From Sphingobium cloacae (GTDB lineage: Bacteria > Pseudomonadota > Alphaproteobacteria > Sphingomonadales > Sphingomonadaceae): 64,000 nt of DNA. Each line of letters opens with the position of its first letter. Position 1 is the stretch's first letter. The stretch lies in assembly GCF_002355855.1 (NCBI RefSeq), contig NZ_AP017655.1:930001-994000 (forward strand), read 5' to 3'. This document shows positions 1 to 9,204 of the stretch, in pieces. Position numbers and translations under genes: made by a program. The notes below the pieces were generated by a model, which saw only the letters and a program-made list of their open reading frames with translations, did not search any database and was not told the DNA's origin.

Positions 1-300
1 TTTCATCGCCTTGAGCGTCACGGGTCGGGTCAGTTTTTCCTTCGGCGCGACATGGACCGCGACCCATTTTCCCGTTTCGTCCGTGCTGTCGGGCGCAGCT
101 TCTTCCACGATTTCCATCACGCCGACAGCCTCGACACCGATATTGCTGTGATAGAAAAGAGCGAGATCGCCCTTCTTCATCGCCATCATATGCAGCTTCG
201 CCGCATGATTGCGCACGCCATCCCATTCCGCCTTCCCCTTTTCGACAAGGTCGTCATAGGAAAAGACATCCGGTTCCGATTTCATCAGCCAGTAGTTCAT
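1..300 (-). CDS. EVE domain protein (thymocyte nuclear protein 1-like), C-terminus cut off
   Basis: The gene starts with ATG at 300 on the minus strand and runs off the left edge, giving 100 residues. The N-terminus begins MNYWLMKSEPDVFSYDDL, followed by WDGVRNHAA and GDLALFYHS, the usual opening of EVE domains. EVE proteins belong to the PUA-like fold, and family members bind modified bases in nucleic acids. The ligand of this protein is not known. It is divergent from the oxygenase gene at 371, with about 70 bp between them. The family assignment is strong; the biological role is open. Confidence 0.85.
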   Translation of the reverse strand, partial: MNYWLMKSEPDVFSYDDLVEKGKAEWDGVRNHAAKLHMMAMKKGDLALFYHSNIGVEAVGVMEIVEEAAPDSTDETGKWVAVHVAPKEKLTRPVTLKAMK

Positions 301-370
301 GCCTCCTCCTTGCATGAGCGGCAAAGCGCGATCAAGGACCGGATGACATTCGGCCAAACGAGGTGATCGC

Positions 371-1315
371 GTGACTCAATCCGTGCTGGATCAGATACCT
401 GTTCTTTCCATGACGGAACTGGACAGGGCGGATTTCGCCGCAGCGTTCGGCGCATCCTTCCGGCGTTTCGGCTTCGCGATGGTGCGCGATCACGGCATGG
501 ACCCGGCATTGATCGAAGAAGGCCTGGCACTGACGCGCCGCTTCTTCGCCCTGCCCGAAGCGGTGAAAACCCGTTATGATGCGCGCTCCAACAGCGGACA
601 GCGCGGCTATACCGCCTTCGGGCGGGAGATCGCAAAAGGCGGTCGTGAAAATGACCTCAAGGAGTTCTGGCACATCGGGCGGGACCTGTCAGCCAACGAT
701 CCGCTGGCCGGCACGATGCCGCCTAATGTCTGGCCGGAGGAATTGCCGGAGTTCAAACCCGTTTTCACCCGCCTTTTCGCTGCATTCGATCGGATCGGCG
801 CGGCGCTTCTATCGGCCATCGCCCTCCATCTGGGATTGGAGGCGGACTGGTTCGACGACCCCGCCCGCAATGGCAATTCCATCCTGCGCCTGCTTCATTA
901 TCCCCCGGTCTCTCCCGATGCCCCCGGCATCCGCGCAGGCTCGCATGAGGACATCAATCTCATCACCCTGCTGCTGGGCGCGGAGGAAGGCGGGCTGGAA
1001 CTCAAGGACCGCGGCGGCCATTGGTTGCCCGTGGTTCCGCCGCCCGGCGTGCTGGTCATCAATGTGGGGGACATGCTGCAAAGACTGACCAATCATGTCC
1101 TCCCTTCGACCAGCCACCGCGTGGTCAATCCGCCGCCGGAGCGGCGTGGCATTGCGCGCTATTCTATGCCCTTCTTCCTGCATCTGCGGCCTGATTTCGT
1201 CATCGACGCATTGCCGCAATGCGTGAGCGAAAATCATCCGCGCCGCGATCCGCCAATCAGCGCGAACGACTATCTGAAGGAACGGCTGGTCGAAATCGGC
1301 CTGATCGGGAAATAG
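371..1315 (+). CDS. Isopenicillin N synthase-like 2-oxoglutarate/Fe(II) oxygenase
   Basis: This is a 314-residue cytosolic oxygenase starting at GTG 371, just after a purine-rich AGGTGA. The iron ligands are visible as H192 and D194 (SHEDIN) with H249 (TSHRVVN). The 2-oxoglutarate carboxylate clamp is the RYS at 263-265. The N-terminal DIOX_N region (PVLSMTELDR, then FGFAMVRDHG) is typical of the IPNS/flavonol-synthase type. In bacteria these enzymes hydroxylate or desaturate small molecules, and the substrate cannot be read from the sequence. It runs convergent with folB, with only 8 bp between the stops. Confidence 0.85.
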   Translation: MTQSVLDQIPVLSMTELDRADFAAAFGASFRRFGFAMVRDHGMDPALIEEGLALTRRFFALPEAVKTRYDARSNSGQRGYTAFGREIAKGGRENDLKEFWHIGRDLSANDPLAGTMPPNVWPEELPEFKPVFTRLFAAFDRIGAALLSAIALHLGLEADWFDDPARNGNSILRLLHYPPVSPDAPGIRAGSHEDINLITLLLGAEEGGLELKDRGGHWLPVVPPPGVLVINVGDMLQRLTNHVLPSTSHRVVNPPPERRGIARYSMPFFLHLRPDFVIDALPQCVSENHPRRDPPISANDYLKERLVEIGLIGK

Positions 1316-1323
1316 CCAGGCGG

Positions 1324-1707
1324 TTATTTCCGGCTGCGTCCCAGGGTGATGCCGATCTCCTCGCCCCGTTCGCTCAGCGCCAGCTTCACGATCTTGACCT
1401 GCACATGGCTGACCTTGTCGTCCTGAAGGAAGATCGTGTCGATGATATGGTCGGCCACCGCTTCGATCAGGGTGAAATGCTGGCCTTCGGGCAGCGCCGA
1501 GGTCGCGGCATGCTTCAGGTCCATATAGTTTTTGGACCGCGAGAGCGGCGTGTCCGGCTCATAATGATCGGCCACCTTCAACTGTGCGCGAATGGAAATC
1601 CGCAAGGGCTGGGGAAGGTGTGTTTCTTCCGAATAGATGCCGGTCAGCACATCGACGTGCAGATTGTTGACCTCCAGCGTCAGAAAATCGTCAAATGGGG
1701 TGTCCAT
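1324..1707 (-). CDS. folB: Dihydroneopterin aldolase
   Basis: This 127-residue protein has the normal size for FolB, which cleaves 7,8-dihydroneopterin to 6-hydroxymethyl-dihydropterin and glycolaldehyde in folate synthesis. The GIYSEE motif (E27/E28), the HFTLIEAVA motif (E82) and the VKIVKL strand (K105/K108) match the pterin-binding and catalytic positions of the family. It is divergent from the GNAT gene at 1767. No other folate synthesis gene is adjacent, though purU (20 kb) also uses a folate. FolX and FolB share this fold, so epimerase activity is also possible. Confidence 0.85.
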   Translation of the reverse strand: MDTPFDDFLTLEVNNLHVDVLTGIYSEETHLPQPLRISIRAQLKVADHYEPDTPLSRSKNYMDLKHAATSALPEGQHFTLIEAVADHIIDTIFLQDDKVSHVQVKIVKLALSERGEEIGITLGRSRK

Positions 1708-1766
1708 AGCTCGCCATATCGGGCCATGGGGGCTGTTCCCTTGCGGCCAGTTTCTACTTTCAATTT

Positions 1767-2354
1767 ATGCCGCAGGCGCTAAAGCCCGCCGCTTCCGGCG
1801 CGGTCCATGCGCCATTGACGGCGGATCGGCAAGACGTGTCATCGATAGTGCCCCTGAATCTGGTGCCGGAAAGTGCGATAGAACAGCTGTTGGACGCCGC
1901 TTTCGGTACGGACCGGCATGGGCGCACCGCCTATATGATCCGCCATGGGATGCCTTGGCTGCCCGCCTTGTCCTTCGGCATGGTGGACGAGCATGGGGCG
2001 TTGGTCGGATCGCTGCAAAGCTGGCCTGTCGCTCTTACACGGGAAGATGGAACGCAGACGCCCCTCATCATGGTGGGGCCGGTCGCGGTGACGCCCACGC
2101 TCCAGCGGACCGGACATGGCCGCGTGATGATGGACGCGGTGGTCGCCGCCGCCCGCGCCCGCGCGACCGAACCGCTGGTGATGATCGGCGATCCGGAATA
2201 TTATGGGCGCTTCTGGGGCTTTTCCCATGAAGGAACAGGCGAATGGAACGCGCCTGGGCCTTTCGAACATCGGCGGTTGCTGGCACTGTCGGTGGATGGC
2301 CGGGCGATTGGCGGCAAGGGGATGCTGGGTCCGCGAGCGACGGTTTCGATCTGA
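1767..2354 (+). CDS. GNAT family N-acetyltransferase (YhbS-like)
   Basis: The 195-residue protein carries a GNAT acetyl-CoA site: the VGPVAVTPTLQRTGHGRVMM stretch at about 91-110 corresponds to motif A with an atypical R/QxxGxG/A loop. YYGRFWGFSHEG further on fits the motif B region of YhbS-like acetyltransferases. The acceptor is unknown. I keep the first ATG, but the first 25 residues are Ala/Pro-rich and a later start is possible. It is divergent from folB and followed by an AT-rich gap. Confidence 0.75.
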   Translation: MPQALKPAASGAVHAPLTADRQDVSSIVPLNLVPESAIEQLLDAAFGTDRHGRTAYMIRHGMPWLPALSFGMVDEHGALVGSLQSWPVALTREDGTQTPLIMVGPVAVTPTLQRTGHGRVMMDAVVAAARARATEPLVMIGDPEYYGRFWGFSHEGTGEWNAPGPFEHRRLLALSVDGRAIGGKGMLGPRATVSI

Positions 2355-2667
2355 TTGTTCAGATAATATTTTTCCATTTTTTCCATTTACTTAATAGTAA
2401 TTCTGTTCATTTTGTTGGAACGATTGATTGGCGCGGGAAGCCATGCGTGGCGGTCTGTTTCAAGCGCGTTTCGGTCCGTTCGGCGCAAAAGGGGACATAG
2501 AGAATTCCTACCCGAAAATGGGAATCGCCCATGCTCCTGCGTGGGCGGCAGCACCTATCGAACGGTAGAAGGGCGGCTGGATGGACACACGCCGCCCGTA
2601 ATCCGTGCATCACCGACCCTGCATAATCCCCTTTGCCTTCGGGCGCGCCGCATCCTATCTCGGCGCC
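2355..2667. other. Intergenic gap of 313 bp with an AT-rich tract
   Basis: No convincing gene lies here. Positions 2353-2415 are clearly AT-rich (T-runs at 2369-2388) against a GC-rich background and probably hold the terminator of the GNAT gene and/or a promoter for the DUF1285 run. A weak hairpin, CGCCCA...TGGGCG, lies at about 2527-2548. Open frames through the gap are non-coding shadows. Confidence 0.5.
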
Positions 2668-3234
2668 ATGCCGATGGAACCGCCGCCCGACCTTGCCACG
2701 CTTTCCCTGACCGACATCGCGCGCCTGCTCGCCGAAAAACGCCTGCCGCCGGTCGAGAAGTGGAATCCGGAGCATTGCGGCGACAGCGACATGCGGATCG
2801 CCCGCGACGGCACATGGTTCCATCAGGGCTCGCCCATCGGCCGGGAAGCCATGGTGCGGCTGTTCTCCACTATATTGCGACGCGAGCCGGACGGCTCCCA
2901 TGTCCTTGTCACGCCGGTCGAGAAGCTCTCCATCGCGGTGGAGGATGCCCCCTTCGTCGCGGTCGAGATGAAGAGCGAGGGCACAGGCCAGGATCGCGCC
3001 ATCGCCTTCCGCCTCAACACGGGCGACATCGTGGCGGCGGGACCGGACCATGCGTTGACCGTGCGGGACGGCGAAACCGGCCCCCATCCCTATCTGCACG
3101 TGCGCGGCGGCATGGAGGCGCTGGTCGCGCGCAGCGTCTATTATGAACTGGTCAACCTTGCCCTGGACGAAGGCGGCGAACGGGTGGGCCTCTGGAGCGG
3201 CGGGACTTTCTTCCCCCTGGACGGCGCGGCATGA
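2668..3234 (+). CDS. DUF1285 family protein
   Basis: I use ATG 2668, giving 188 residues that begin MPMEPPPDLATLSLTDIARL. The frame is open further upstream, but that part does not look like protein. The body shows GTWFHQGSPIGREAMVRLFS and VEMKSEGTGQDRAIAFRLNTG-type segments characteristic of DUF1285, a family of unknown function. The stop overlaps the start of the Nudix gene by 4 nt (ATGA), so the two are probably translationally coupled and co-transcribed with cca. Confidence 0.8.
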   Translation: MPMEPPPDLATLSLTDIARLLAEKRLPPVEKWNPEHCGDSDMRIARDGTWFHQGSPIGREAMVRLFSTILRREPDGSHVLVTPVEKLSIAVEDAPFVAVEMKSEGTGQDRAIAFRLNTGDIVAAGPDHALTVRDGETGPHPYLHVRGGMEALVARSVYYELVNLALDEGGERVGLWSGGTFFPLDGAA

Positions 3235-3842
3235 GGCTGGCCGAGCAACTGCGCGCCGCGCTGACCGAGGGACATAGGGAAGGCGATGCACTCCTCTCCT
3301 CCGACACGCGCGATCCGCGCATCGATGGCGAAATGGTGCTGGCCCCCGCCGCCGTGCTCGTGGCGATCACCGAGCGGCCGGAACCCGGCCTGATCCTGAC
3401 GCAAAGATCTTCCTCCCTCCGCAAACATGCGGGCCAGGTCGCCTTTCCCGGCGGCCGGGTGGATGACAGCGATCCCGACGAAATCGCCGGCGCCCTCCGG
3501 GAAGCGCGGGAAGAGATCGGCCTGCCCCCCGACCAGGTCCAGATCATCGGCGTGTCCGACCGCTATCATACCTTCACCGGCTTCGACATCGTGCCGGTGC
3601 TGGGCGTCATCCCCCCGGACTTTCCTTTCGTTCCCCAGCAAAGCGAAGTGGATGACCTGTTCGAGCTTCCCCTCGCCTTCGCGCTCGACCCGGCAAACCG
3701 GATCAGGAGATCGATGGAATTCCAAGGTATTGAACGGCATTATTACGAAATATTCTGGCAAGATCGGCGTATCTGGGGAGTGACCGCCGCGATCCTCGCC
3801 AATCTTTCGCGCAGGCTGGGCTATGATCCTGTCACTGCCTGA
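3231..3842 (+). CDS. Nudix hydrolase, CoA pyrophosphatase (NudL/YeaB type)
   Basis: The 203-residue protein has the extended Nudix signature of CoA diphosphatases. LTQRSSSLRKHAGQVAFPGG (about 56-75) is the UPF0035/NudL motif, and REAREEIG at 90-97 is the metal-binding Nudix core. The expected reaction is CoA or acyl-CoA to 3',5'-ADP plus phosphopantetheine. The gene overlaps DUF1285 by 4 nt upstream and cca by 20 nt downstream, which indicates a tight operon. Confidence 0.88.
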   Translation: MRLAEQLRAALTEGHREGDALLSSDTRDPRIDGEMVLAPAAVLVAITERPEPGLILTQRSSSLRKHAGQVAFPGGRVDDSDPDEIAGALREAREEIGLPPDQVQIIGVSDRYHTFTGFDIVPVLGVIPPDFPFVPQQSEVDDLFELPLAFALDPANRIRRSMEFQGIERHYYEIFWQDRRIWGVTAAILANLSRRLGYDPVTA

Positions 3843-5034
3843 CGCTTCCTGGCGTCATCGCGCGGGCCTTGAGAGCCTGCTTTCCGCGCTGGAAGCGGAT
3901 CGGGGCCATGCGCGCTTCGTCGGCGGCATGGTGCGCGACAGCCTGCTGGGCCTGCCGGTCAACGATCTGGACATCGCCACCACGCTGACGCCACGGCAGG
4001 TCATCGAACGGCTGAACGGGGCGGGAATCAAGGCGGTGCCGACCGGAATCGATCATGGCACGGTGACGGCGGTAACGGCGGGAGGCCCGGTCGAGATCAC
4101 GACCCTGCGCCATGACGTCAGCACGGACGGCCGCCGCGCCACCATCGCCTATACGACCGATTGGCGCGAAGACGCGGCCCGGCGCGACTTCACGATCAAC
4201 GCCCTGTATGCCGATCCGCTGACCGGCGAGATCAGCGACTATTTCAACGGGATCGGCGATCTGGAAACGCGGCGAGTGCGCTTCATCGGCGACGCTTCGG
4301 CGCGCATCGCGGAGGATCACCTGCGCATCCTGCGCTATTTCCGTTTCCTCGCCCGCTTCGGTCATGACGAGCCGGATACCGAAGCCTATGCCGCGTGCAT
4401 GGCGGCCGCAAACAGCCTGATGGCGCTGTCCCGCGAACGCATCGCCGACGAGTTTCTGAAGCTGCTGGCCGTCACCGCCCCCGTTGCCGCCCTGCGCCTG
4501 ATGGTGGACGGCGGGATATTGCGCCCGGTGCTGCCGGAAATAGACGTGGCGGGCATCGAGCGGCTTGCGCGGCTTGTCGAACGGGAAGCGGCCTGCGCAG
4601 CGCAGCCCGCGCCGCTGCGCCGTATGGCCGCCCTGCTCCCCCCCGATGCACAGGCGGCGGATGCGGCAGGCGCGCGGCTCAAGCTCTCCAACAAGGCCCG
4701 CAAGCGGCTGGTCGCGGCGCTGGAAGTCATGCCGCCGGACCTGCCGCCCCGTACGCTTGCCTGGAGGATAGGCGTGGAAGGCGCGGTCGACCGCATCCTG
4801 CTCGATCCGTCCGCGCCGCTCGCGTCCCTGACCGAAATCGAGGAATGGACGCCGCCCAGGCTACCCATCGGCGGCGGAGCGCTGATCGCGCGGGGCCTCA
4901 CGCCCGGCCCCGACGTGGCGAAGGCTCTTCATGAAGTACAGGAAATCTGGGTGGCGGAGGGCTTTCCCGACGCCGCTCGCGTCGCGCAGATCGCGGATCA
5001 GACCGTTTCGAAGTTCCAGCGAGCGCGCCAGTAA
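3823..5034 (+). CDS. cca: CCA tRNA nucleotidyltransferase
   Basis: This 403-residue class II nucleotidyltransferase adds or repairs the 3' CCA of tRNAs. FVGGMVRDSLLG and the catalytic NDLDIAT aspartates (D48, D50) are present. RRDFTINALYADP and EDHLRILRYFRF are the conserved neck and tail motifs. No HD phosphohydrolase domain is present. The start overlaps the Nudix gene by 20 nt. The 3' end overlaps the convergent GGDEF/EAL gene by 37 nt (4998-5034), so the two transcripts are complementary there. Confidence 0.92.
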   Translation: MILSLPDASWRHRAGLESLLSALEADRGHARFVGGMVRDSLLGLPVNDLDIATTLTPRQVIERLNGAGIKAVPTGIDHGTVTAVTAGGPVEITTLRHDVSTDGRRATIAYTTDWREDAARRDFTINALYADPLTGEISDYFNGIGDLETRRVRFIGDASARIAEDHLRILRYFRFLARFGHDEPDTEAYAACMAAANSLMALSRERIADEFLKLLAVTAPVAALRLMVDGGILRPVLPEIDVAGIERLARLVEREAACAAQPAPLRRMAALLPPDAQAADAAGARLKLSNKARKRLVAALEVMPPDLPPRTLAWRIGVEGAVDRILLDPSAPLASLTEIEEWTPPRLPIGGGALIARGLTPGPDVAKALHEVQEIWVAEGFPDAARVAQIADQTVSKFQRARQ

Positions 5035-6731
5035 TCGAACGCGTCCATTTCGTTCATCGGTTTGGCGAAATAATAGCCCTGCCCCTGCCAGCAGCCCATG
5101 CGTTGCAGTTCCAGCGCCAGTTCCTGCGTTTCGATGCCCTCGGCCGTCACATGCAGCCCGAGCGATTCCGCCAGCGACAGGATCGTCCGCACGATCACCG
5201 TCTTGTCGCGGTCCTCCAGCATGGAAAAGACGAAGCTGCGGTCGATCTTCAGGATGTCGATGGGCAGGCTGTGCAGGCTGGCGAGGTTGGAATAGCCGGT
5301 GCCGAAATCGTCCATCGCGACCGACATCTGCAAATCCTTGAGCGCGACGAGCAGCTTGCGTGCCTTGTCCGGATCGGCCACGATCGCGCTTTCGGTGATT
5401 TCGGCCGTGAGGCGGTTGCCCGCAATGCCTGAATAGCGAAGCGCCTCTTCGAACATGGAAGCCACATCGTCGCGGGCCATATGGATCGGCGACAGGTTCA
5501 CGTTCACGCCCACCGGCAAGGGCTCGCCGAATTTGGCGTCCCAGCGGCTGAGCGCCTGCGTTGCTTCATAGGTCGCCCAACGCCCCAGAGGCGCGATCAG
5601 GCCGCTTTCTTCCGCCACGGCGATGAATTCGACCGGAGAGACATGGCCCAGTTCCGGGTCATGCCAGCGCGCCAGGGCTTCAAAGCCGGTGATCTCCCCC
5701 GTCTGCAAATGGATGAGAGGCTGGAACGCCAAGGTCAGGCCGCCGTGCGCCAGCGCTTCGCGCAGCTTGCTTTCCAGCGTGAACCGCCGTTGCGCTTCCT
5801 TGAGTACGCCGTTGCGATAGATTTCCACCTTGCCGCTGGCCTTGGCGATCTTGACCGCGGCCTGCGCCTTGCGGATCACATCGTCGGGATCCTCCTCAAG
5901 GTTCGCTGAAATCGCGCATCCTACCGCGCAATCCACGCGGATATGCAGCCCACTCAGGCGGATGGGGGCGCTCAGCGCATCGTTGATCCTCTCAACGATA
6001 TGAAGAGCGTCTGACAAACCATTGTTAAGGCGCGCGAATATCGCAAAGTCATTACCGCCGATACGCGCCAGCACATCGCCCTGGCGCAGGCAGGATTTGA
6101 ACCGCTTCGCCACGGTGATGAGCAGTTCATCGCCCGCCATCGGCCCCAGCGATTCATTGACGCGGCTGAATCGGCTGAGATCGATCGCTATGATGCCGAA
6201 CTGCGCATTTTCGGGCCAGGTGGAATGACCGATGCGATCCTCGATTTCCTCGCTGAAACCGGCCCGGTTCGGCAGCGCGGTCAATCCGTCGGACAGCAAT
6301 TCCCGGCGCAGGCTCTTTTCCACGCTGCGTTCCCGCGTGCAATCGAGCGCGGTGAAGAGATATTGCTCAACCCCGTCTTCCTGGGACGGCAGGCGCCCGA
6401 TCATGCATATGAAATGTTCCGAACCCAATGGTCCGTCGCGCCCCATCTCGAAACTGCCCCGGTCGCGCTTCGAGGCGATCAGTTGCAGGATTTTCTTGCT
6501 CCATTCGCCCGTGGCCTTCTTGCCCTTGCCGTCCTTCGGGGTCGATGAGGGGAAGGTCTCCGCGAAAGCCCTGTTCGTGCGGACCACCATCAACTGGCCG
6601 TCGGCATAGGTCAGGATAGCGGCATATTGGCCGATCGCCGCCAGCCAATCGTCCGTGTCGATCGGCGACGCCTCAGGCACGCGCGCAGGCGCGTCCTCGG
6701 TCTCGTCTGAAAGGCCGCTTCGAACCGACAT
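4998..6731 (-). CDS. PAS-like/GGDEF/EAL c-di-GMP protein, probably a phosphodiesterase
   Basis: The 577-residue protein has a PAS-like N-terminus (about 28-135), a GGDEF domain (about 145-300) and an EAL domain (about 315-570). The diguanylate cyclase signature is GGNDF at 225-229 instead of GG(D/E)EF, so cyclase activity is doubtful. The EAL domain looks intact: EAL at 351, VNLSP, EITES, the DDFG aspartates at D474/D475, K495 and AEGIETQE. I infer c-di-GMP hydrolysis with a regulatory GGDEF domain. No membrane segment is evident. The last 37 nt overlap the end of cca in antisense. Confidence 0.88.
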   Translation of the reverse strand: MSVRSGLSDETEDAPARVPEASPIDTDDWLAAIGQYAAILTYADGQLMVVRTNRAFAETFPSSTPKDGKGKKATGEWSKKILQLIASKRDRGSFEMGRDGPLGSEHFICMIGRLPSQEDGVEQYLFTALDCTRERSVEKSLRRELLSDGLTALPNRAGFSEEIEDRIGHSTWPENAQFGIIAIDLSRFSRVNESLGPMAGDELLITVAKRFKSCLRQGDVLARIGGNDFAIFARLNNGLSDALHIVERINDALSAPIRLSGLHIRVDCAVGCAISANLEEDPDDVIRKAQAAVKIAKASGKVEIYRNGVLKEAQRRFTLESKLREALAHGGLTLAFQPLIHLQTGEITGFEALARWHDPELGHVSPVEFIAVAEESGLIAPLGRWATYEATQALSRWDAKFGEPLPVGVNVNLSPIHMARDDVASMFEEALRYSGIAGNRLTAEITESAIVADPDKARKLLVALKDLQMSVAMDDFGTGYSNLASLHSLPIDILKIDRSFVFSMLEDRDKTVIVRTILSLAESLGLHVTAEGIETQELALELQRMGCWQGQGYYFAKPMNEMDAFDYWRARWNFETV

Positions 6732-6787
6732 GGTTCCGGAGTAAAACGAAAGGGTAAATTTTCCGGAAACATGCTTAGCTTTTCATA

Positions 6788-9076
6788 TCAAAACCGATTG
6801 TCACGCGGGAAGCCCGTAGGCGGCATCCGTCCCGCCGCTCCGCGGGCCACGCGCCATGGCGTCATGTCCGCTTCCGTGCGGGTGCGGCCGGTTTCCCCGC
6901 CCATCGTCCAGCTCAGGCCATCGGCGAAGCGGAAGGCGATGGCGTCGGACAATCCGCCGTCGCGATACCGTTGCATCTGGACGCCCTGCCCACGCGCCAT
7001 GCGCGGCATTTCGGTCAGCGAATAGACCAGCAGCTTGCGGTTTTCCCCCACCACCGCGACGCTGTCCGCTTCCGGCGCGATGGGGCGCACGACCGCCAGC
7101 TTCGCCCCGGCGCGGACGTTCACCACCTGCTTGCCCTTGCGCGTTTCCGCGATCACATCGCCCATGGCCGCGACGAAGCCGCGCCCGTCCGACGCCGCCA
7201 GCAGCAATTCGCCGCCAGACCGCGCGGGCAGCAGGGCGACGATGCCGCCTTCATTGTCCATGTCCACCATCATCCGCACCGGATCGCCGAAACCGCGCCC
7301 GCCCGGCAGCTTGTCCGCGCCCAGCGTATAGATCCGGCCCGTCTCGGTCGCCAGCAGCAGCTTGTCGGTCGTCTGCGCGTGGAAGGCGATCATCGGACCA
7401 TCGCCTTCCTTGAACTTCAGCGTGTCGGCGGAGGCCAGGTCGCGATGCCCGCTCATCGCCCTGATCCAGCCGCGTTCGGACAGGATCACGGTGATCGGCT
7501 CCTTCTCGATCATCGCCTCCAGCGGGATTTCGCGCGCGGGCGCCGCTTCCTCGACCAGGCTGCGGCGGCGGCCGATGTCGCTGTCGGGCGAATAGCGTTT
7601 GCGCAGGTCCGCGAGGTCCTTCTTGAGCCGCGTCCGTTGCCGCGCCGGGCTTTCGACCAGCTTGGTGAGTTCGTCCCGCTCCTTCAGCAATGCCGAATGC
7701 TCGCGGCGCAGCTCCATCTCCTCCAGCTTGCGCAGGGAGCGCAGCCGCATGTTGAGGATCGCCTCGGCCTGCCGGTCGGTGAGCTGGAATTCCTCCATCA
7801 TCACCGCCTTGGGTTCATCCTCGGTGCGGATGATCTCGATCACCCGGTCGAGATTGAGGTAGGCGATGATGTAACCGTCCAGCAGTTCGAGCCGGGCCGC
7901 GATCTTGTCCAGCCGGTGCTTCGCGCGCTTCACCAGCACGTCGATCTGGTGCCGCAGCCATTCGACCAGCACCTCGCGCAGGCCCATGACGCGCGGCGTC
8001 CGGCTGGCGTCCAGCACGTTGAGGTTGAGGCTGAAGCGGTTTTCAAGGTCGGTGAGGCGGAACAGGCTGTCCATCAGCACGTCGGGATCGACGGTCCGCG
8101 CGCGCGGTTCGATGACGATGCGGATTTCCGCGTCGCTCTCATCCCGCACATCGGCCAGGATCGGCAGCTTCCTGTCGTTGATGAGCGCGGCGATCTGCTC
8201 GATCAGCTTGGATTTCTGCACCTGGAAGGGGATTTGGGACACGACCGCGACCCATGTGCCGCGCCCGCCTTCCTCCTTGTGCCAGCGCGCCCGCGTGCGG
8301 AACGCCCCGCGCCCGGTCGCATAAGCCTCCGATATGATGGAGGGGCTGTCGACCAGCACGCCGCCGGTCGGGAAGTCCGGCCCCTTCACGATCTCCATCA
8401 GCGCCGCATGGTCCGCTTCGGGATTGTCGATCAGCAAGGTCGCCGCGTCGATCAGTTCCGCGACATTATGCGGCGGGATGCTGGTCGCCATGCCGACCGC
8501 GATGCCGCTGGCGCCATTGGCCAGCAGGTTGGGGAAGAGGCCGGGAAAGACCTCCGGCTCCTCATCCTCGCCATTATAAGTGGGGCGGAATTCGACCGTG
8601 CCTTCGTCAAGGCCCGCCATCAGGTCCGCCGCCGCCTGCGTCAGCCGCGCCTCGGTATAGCGCATCGCCGCCGCATTATCGCCGTCGATATTGCCGAAAT
8701 TCCCCTGCCCGTCGACGAGCGGCGTCCGCAGTGAGAAATCCTGCGCCAGACGCACCATGGCGTCATAGACGGACGCATCGCCATGCGGGTGGTATTTGCC
8801 GATCACGTCGCCCACGACGCGCGCGCATTTCTTGTAAGCGGTGGTATTGCGCGCCGGATTGGCGACGAGCACGTCGGGCGAGGCGCCCGAAGGTTCCATG
8901 CGCAGCAGCCGCATCGCCCAGAGCAGTCGCCGGTGCACCGGCTTCAATCCGTCGCGCAGGTCCGGCAGCGACCGCGCCGTGATGGTGGAGAGCGCATAAA
9001 CCAGATAGCGCTGCGACAGCGCATCGTCGAAAGGATGGTCCTTGATGGCGTCGAACGGATCGCGAAAGTCAGTCAT
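6788..9076 (-). CDS. parC: DNA topoisomerase IV subunit A
   Basis: ATG 9076 gives 762 residues starting [20 protein letters not shown]. The frame is open 73 codons further upstream, but that part overlaps the otsB region and is not conserved-looking. The type IIA breakage-reunion domain has KYHPHGD at 94-100 and the catalytic tyrosine in AAMRYTE (Y140). An Ala (A101) occupies the position of the quinolone-contacting Ser80 of E. coli ParC, with D105 at the Glu84 position. The C-terminal third has the repeated blades of the ParC/GyrA beta-pinwheel. ParC acts with ParE, which is not in the window, in decatenation. Confidence 0.92.
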   Translation of the reverse strand: MTDFRDPFDAIKDHPFDDALSQRYLVYALSTITARSLPDLRDGLKPVHRRLLWAMRLLRMEPSGASPDVLVANPARNTTAYKKCARVVGDVIGKYHPHGDASVYDAMVRLAQDFSLRTPLVDGQGNFGNIDGDNAAAMRYTEARLTQAAADLMAGLDEGTVEFRPTYNGEDEEPEVFPGLFPNLLANGASGIAVGMATSIPPHNVAELIDAATLLIDNPEADHAALMEIVKGPDFPTGGVLVDSPSIISEAYATGRGAFRTRARWHKEEGGRGTWVAVVSQIPFQVQKSKLIEQIAALINDRKLPILADVRDESDAEIRIVIEPRARTVDPDVLMDSLFRLTDLENRFSLNLNVLDASRTPRVMGLREVLVEWLRHQIDVLVKRAKHRLDKIAARLELLDGYIIAYLNLDRVIEIIRTEDEPKAVMMEEFQLTDRQAEAILNMRLRSLRKLEEMELRREHSALLKERDELTKLVESPARQRTRLKKDLADLRKRYSPDSDIGRRRSLVEEAAPAREIPLEAMIEKEPITVILSERGWIRAMSGHRDLASADTLKFKEGDGPMIAFHAQTTDKLLLATETGRIYTLGADKLPGGRGFGDPVRMMVDMDNEGGIVALLPARSGGELLLAASDGRGFVAAMGDVIAETRKGKQVVNVRAGAKLAVVRPIAPEADSVAVVGENRKLLVYSLTEMPRMARGQGVQMQRYRDGGLSDAIAFRFADGLSWTMGGETGRTRTEADMTPWRVARGAAGRMPPTGFPRDNRF

Positions 9077-9204
9077 CGCGAAGCCGAATAGCAAGCCGCA
9101 AGTCGATGGGGAACGCTTTTTCCCATGCCGCGCCAACAAGAAAATTGTGCAAGTGCAGCAAAAAGAGGCTTGCGAAATCCGGACGCCGCGCCAATTTTCG
9201 GGCC

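Noticed and set aside
2405..2422. GTTC-N9-GAAC as a LexA operator
   Set aside because: The alphaproteobacterial LexA box is a direct GTTC-N7-GTTC repeat; neither orientation nor spacing fits, and no SOS gene follows.
6971..8734. 587-codon open frame antisense to parC
   Set aside because: His/Arg/Gln-rich composition and full overlap with the parC catalytic domain mark it as a shadow.
9112..9136. GGAAC upstream of otsB as a general stress promoter
   Set aside because: At the 16- to 17-nt spacing the sequence is CGCC/GCCA, not CGTT, so the site does not match although a stress role of trehalose would fit.
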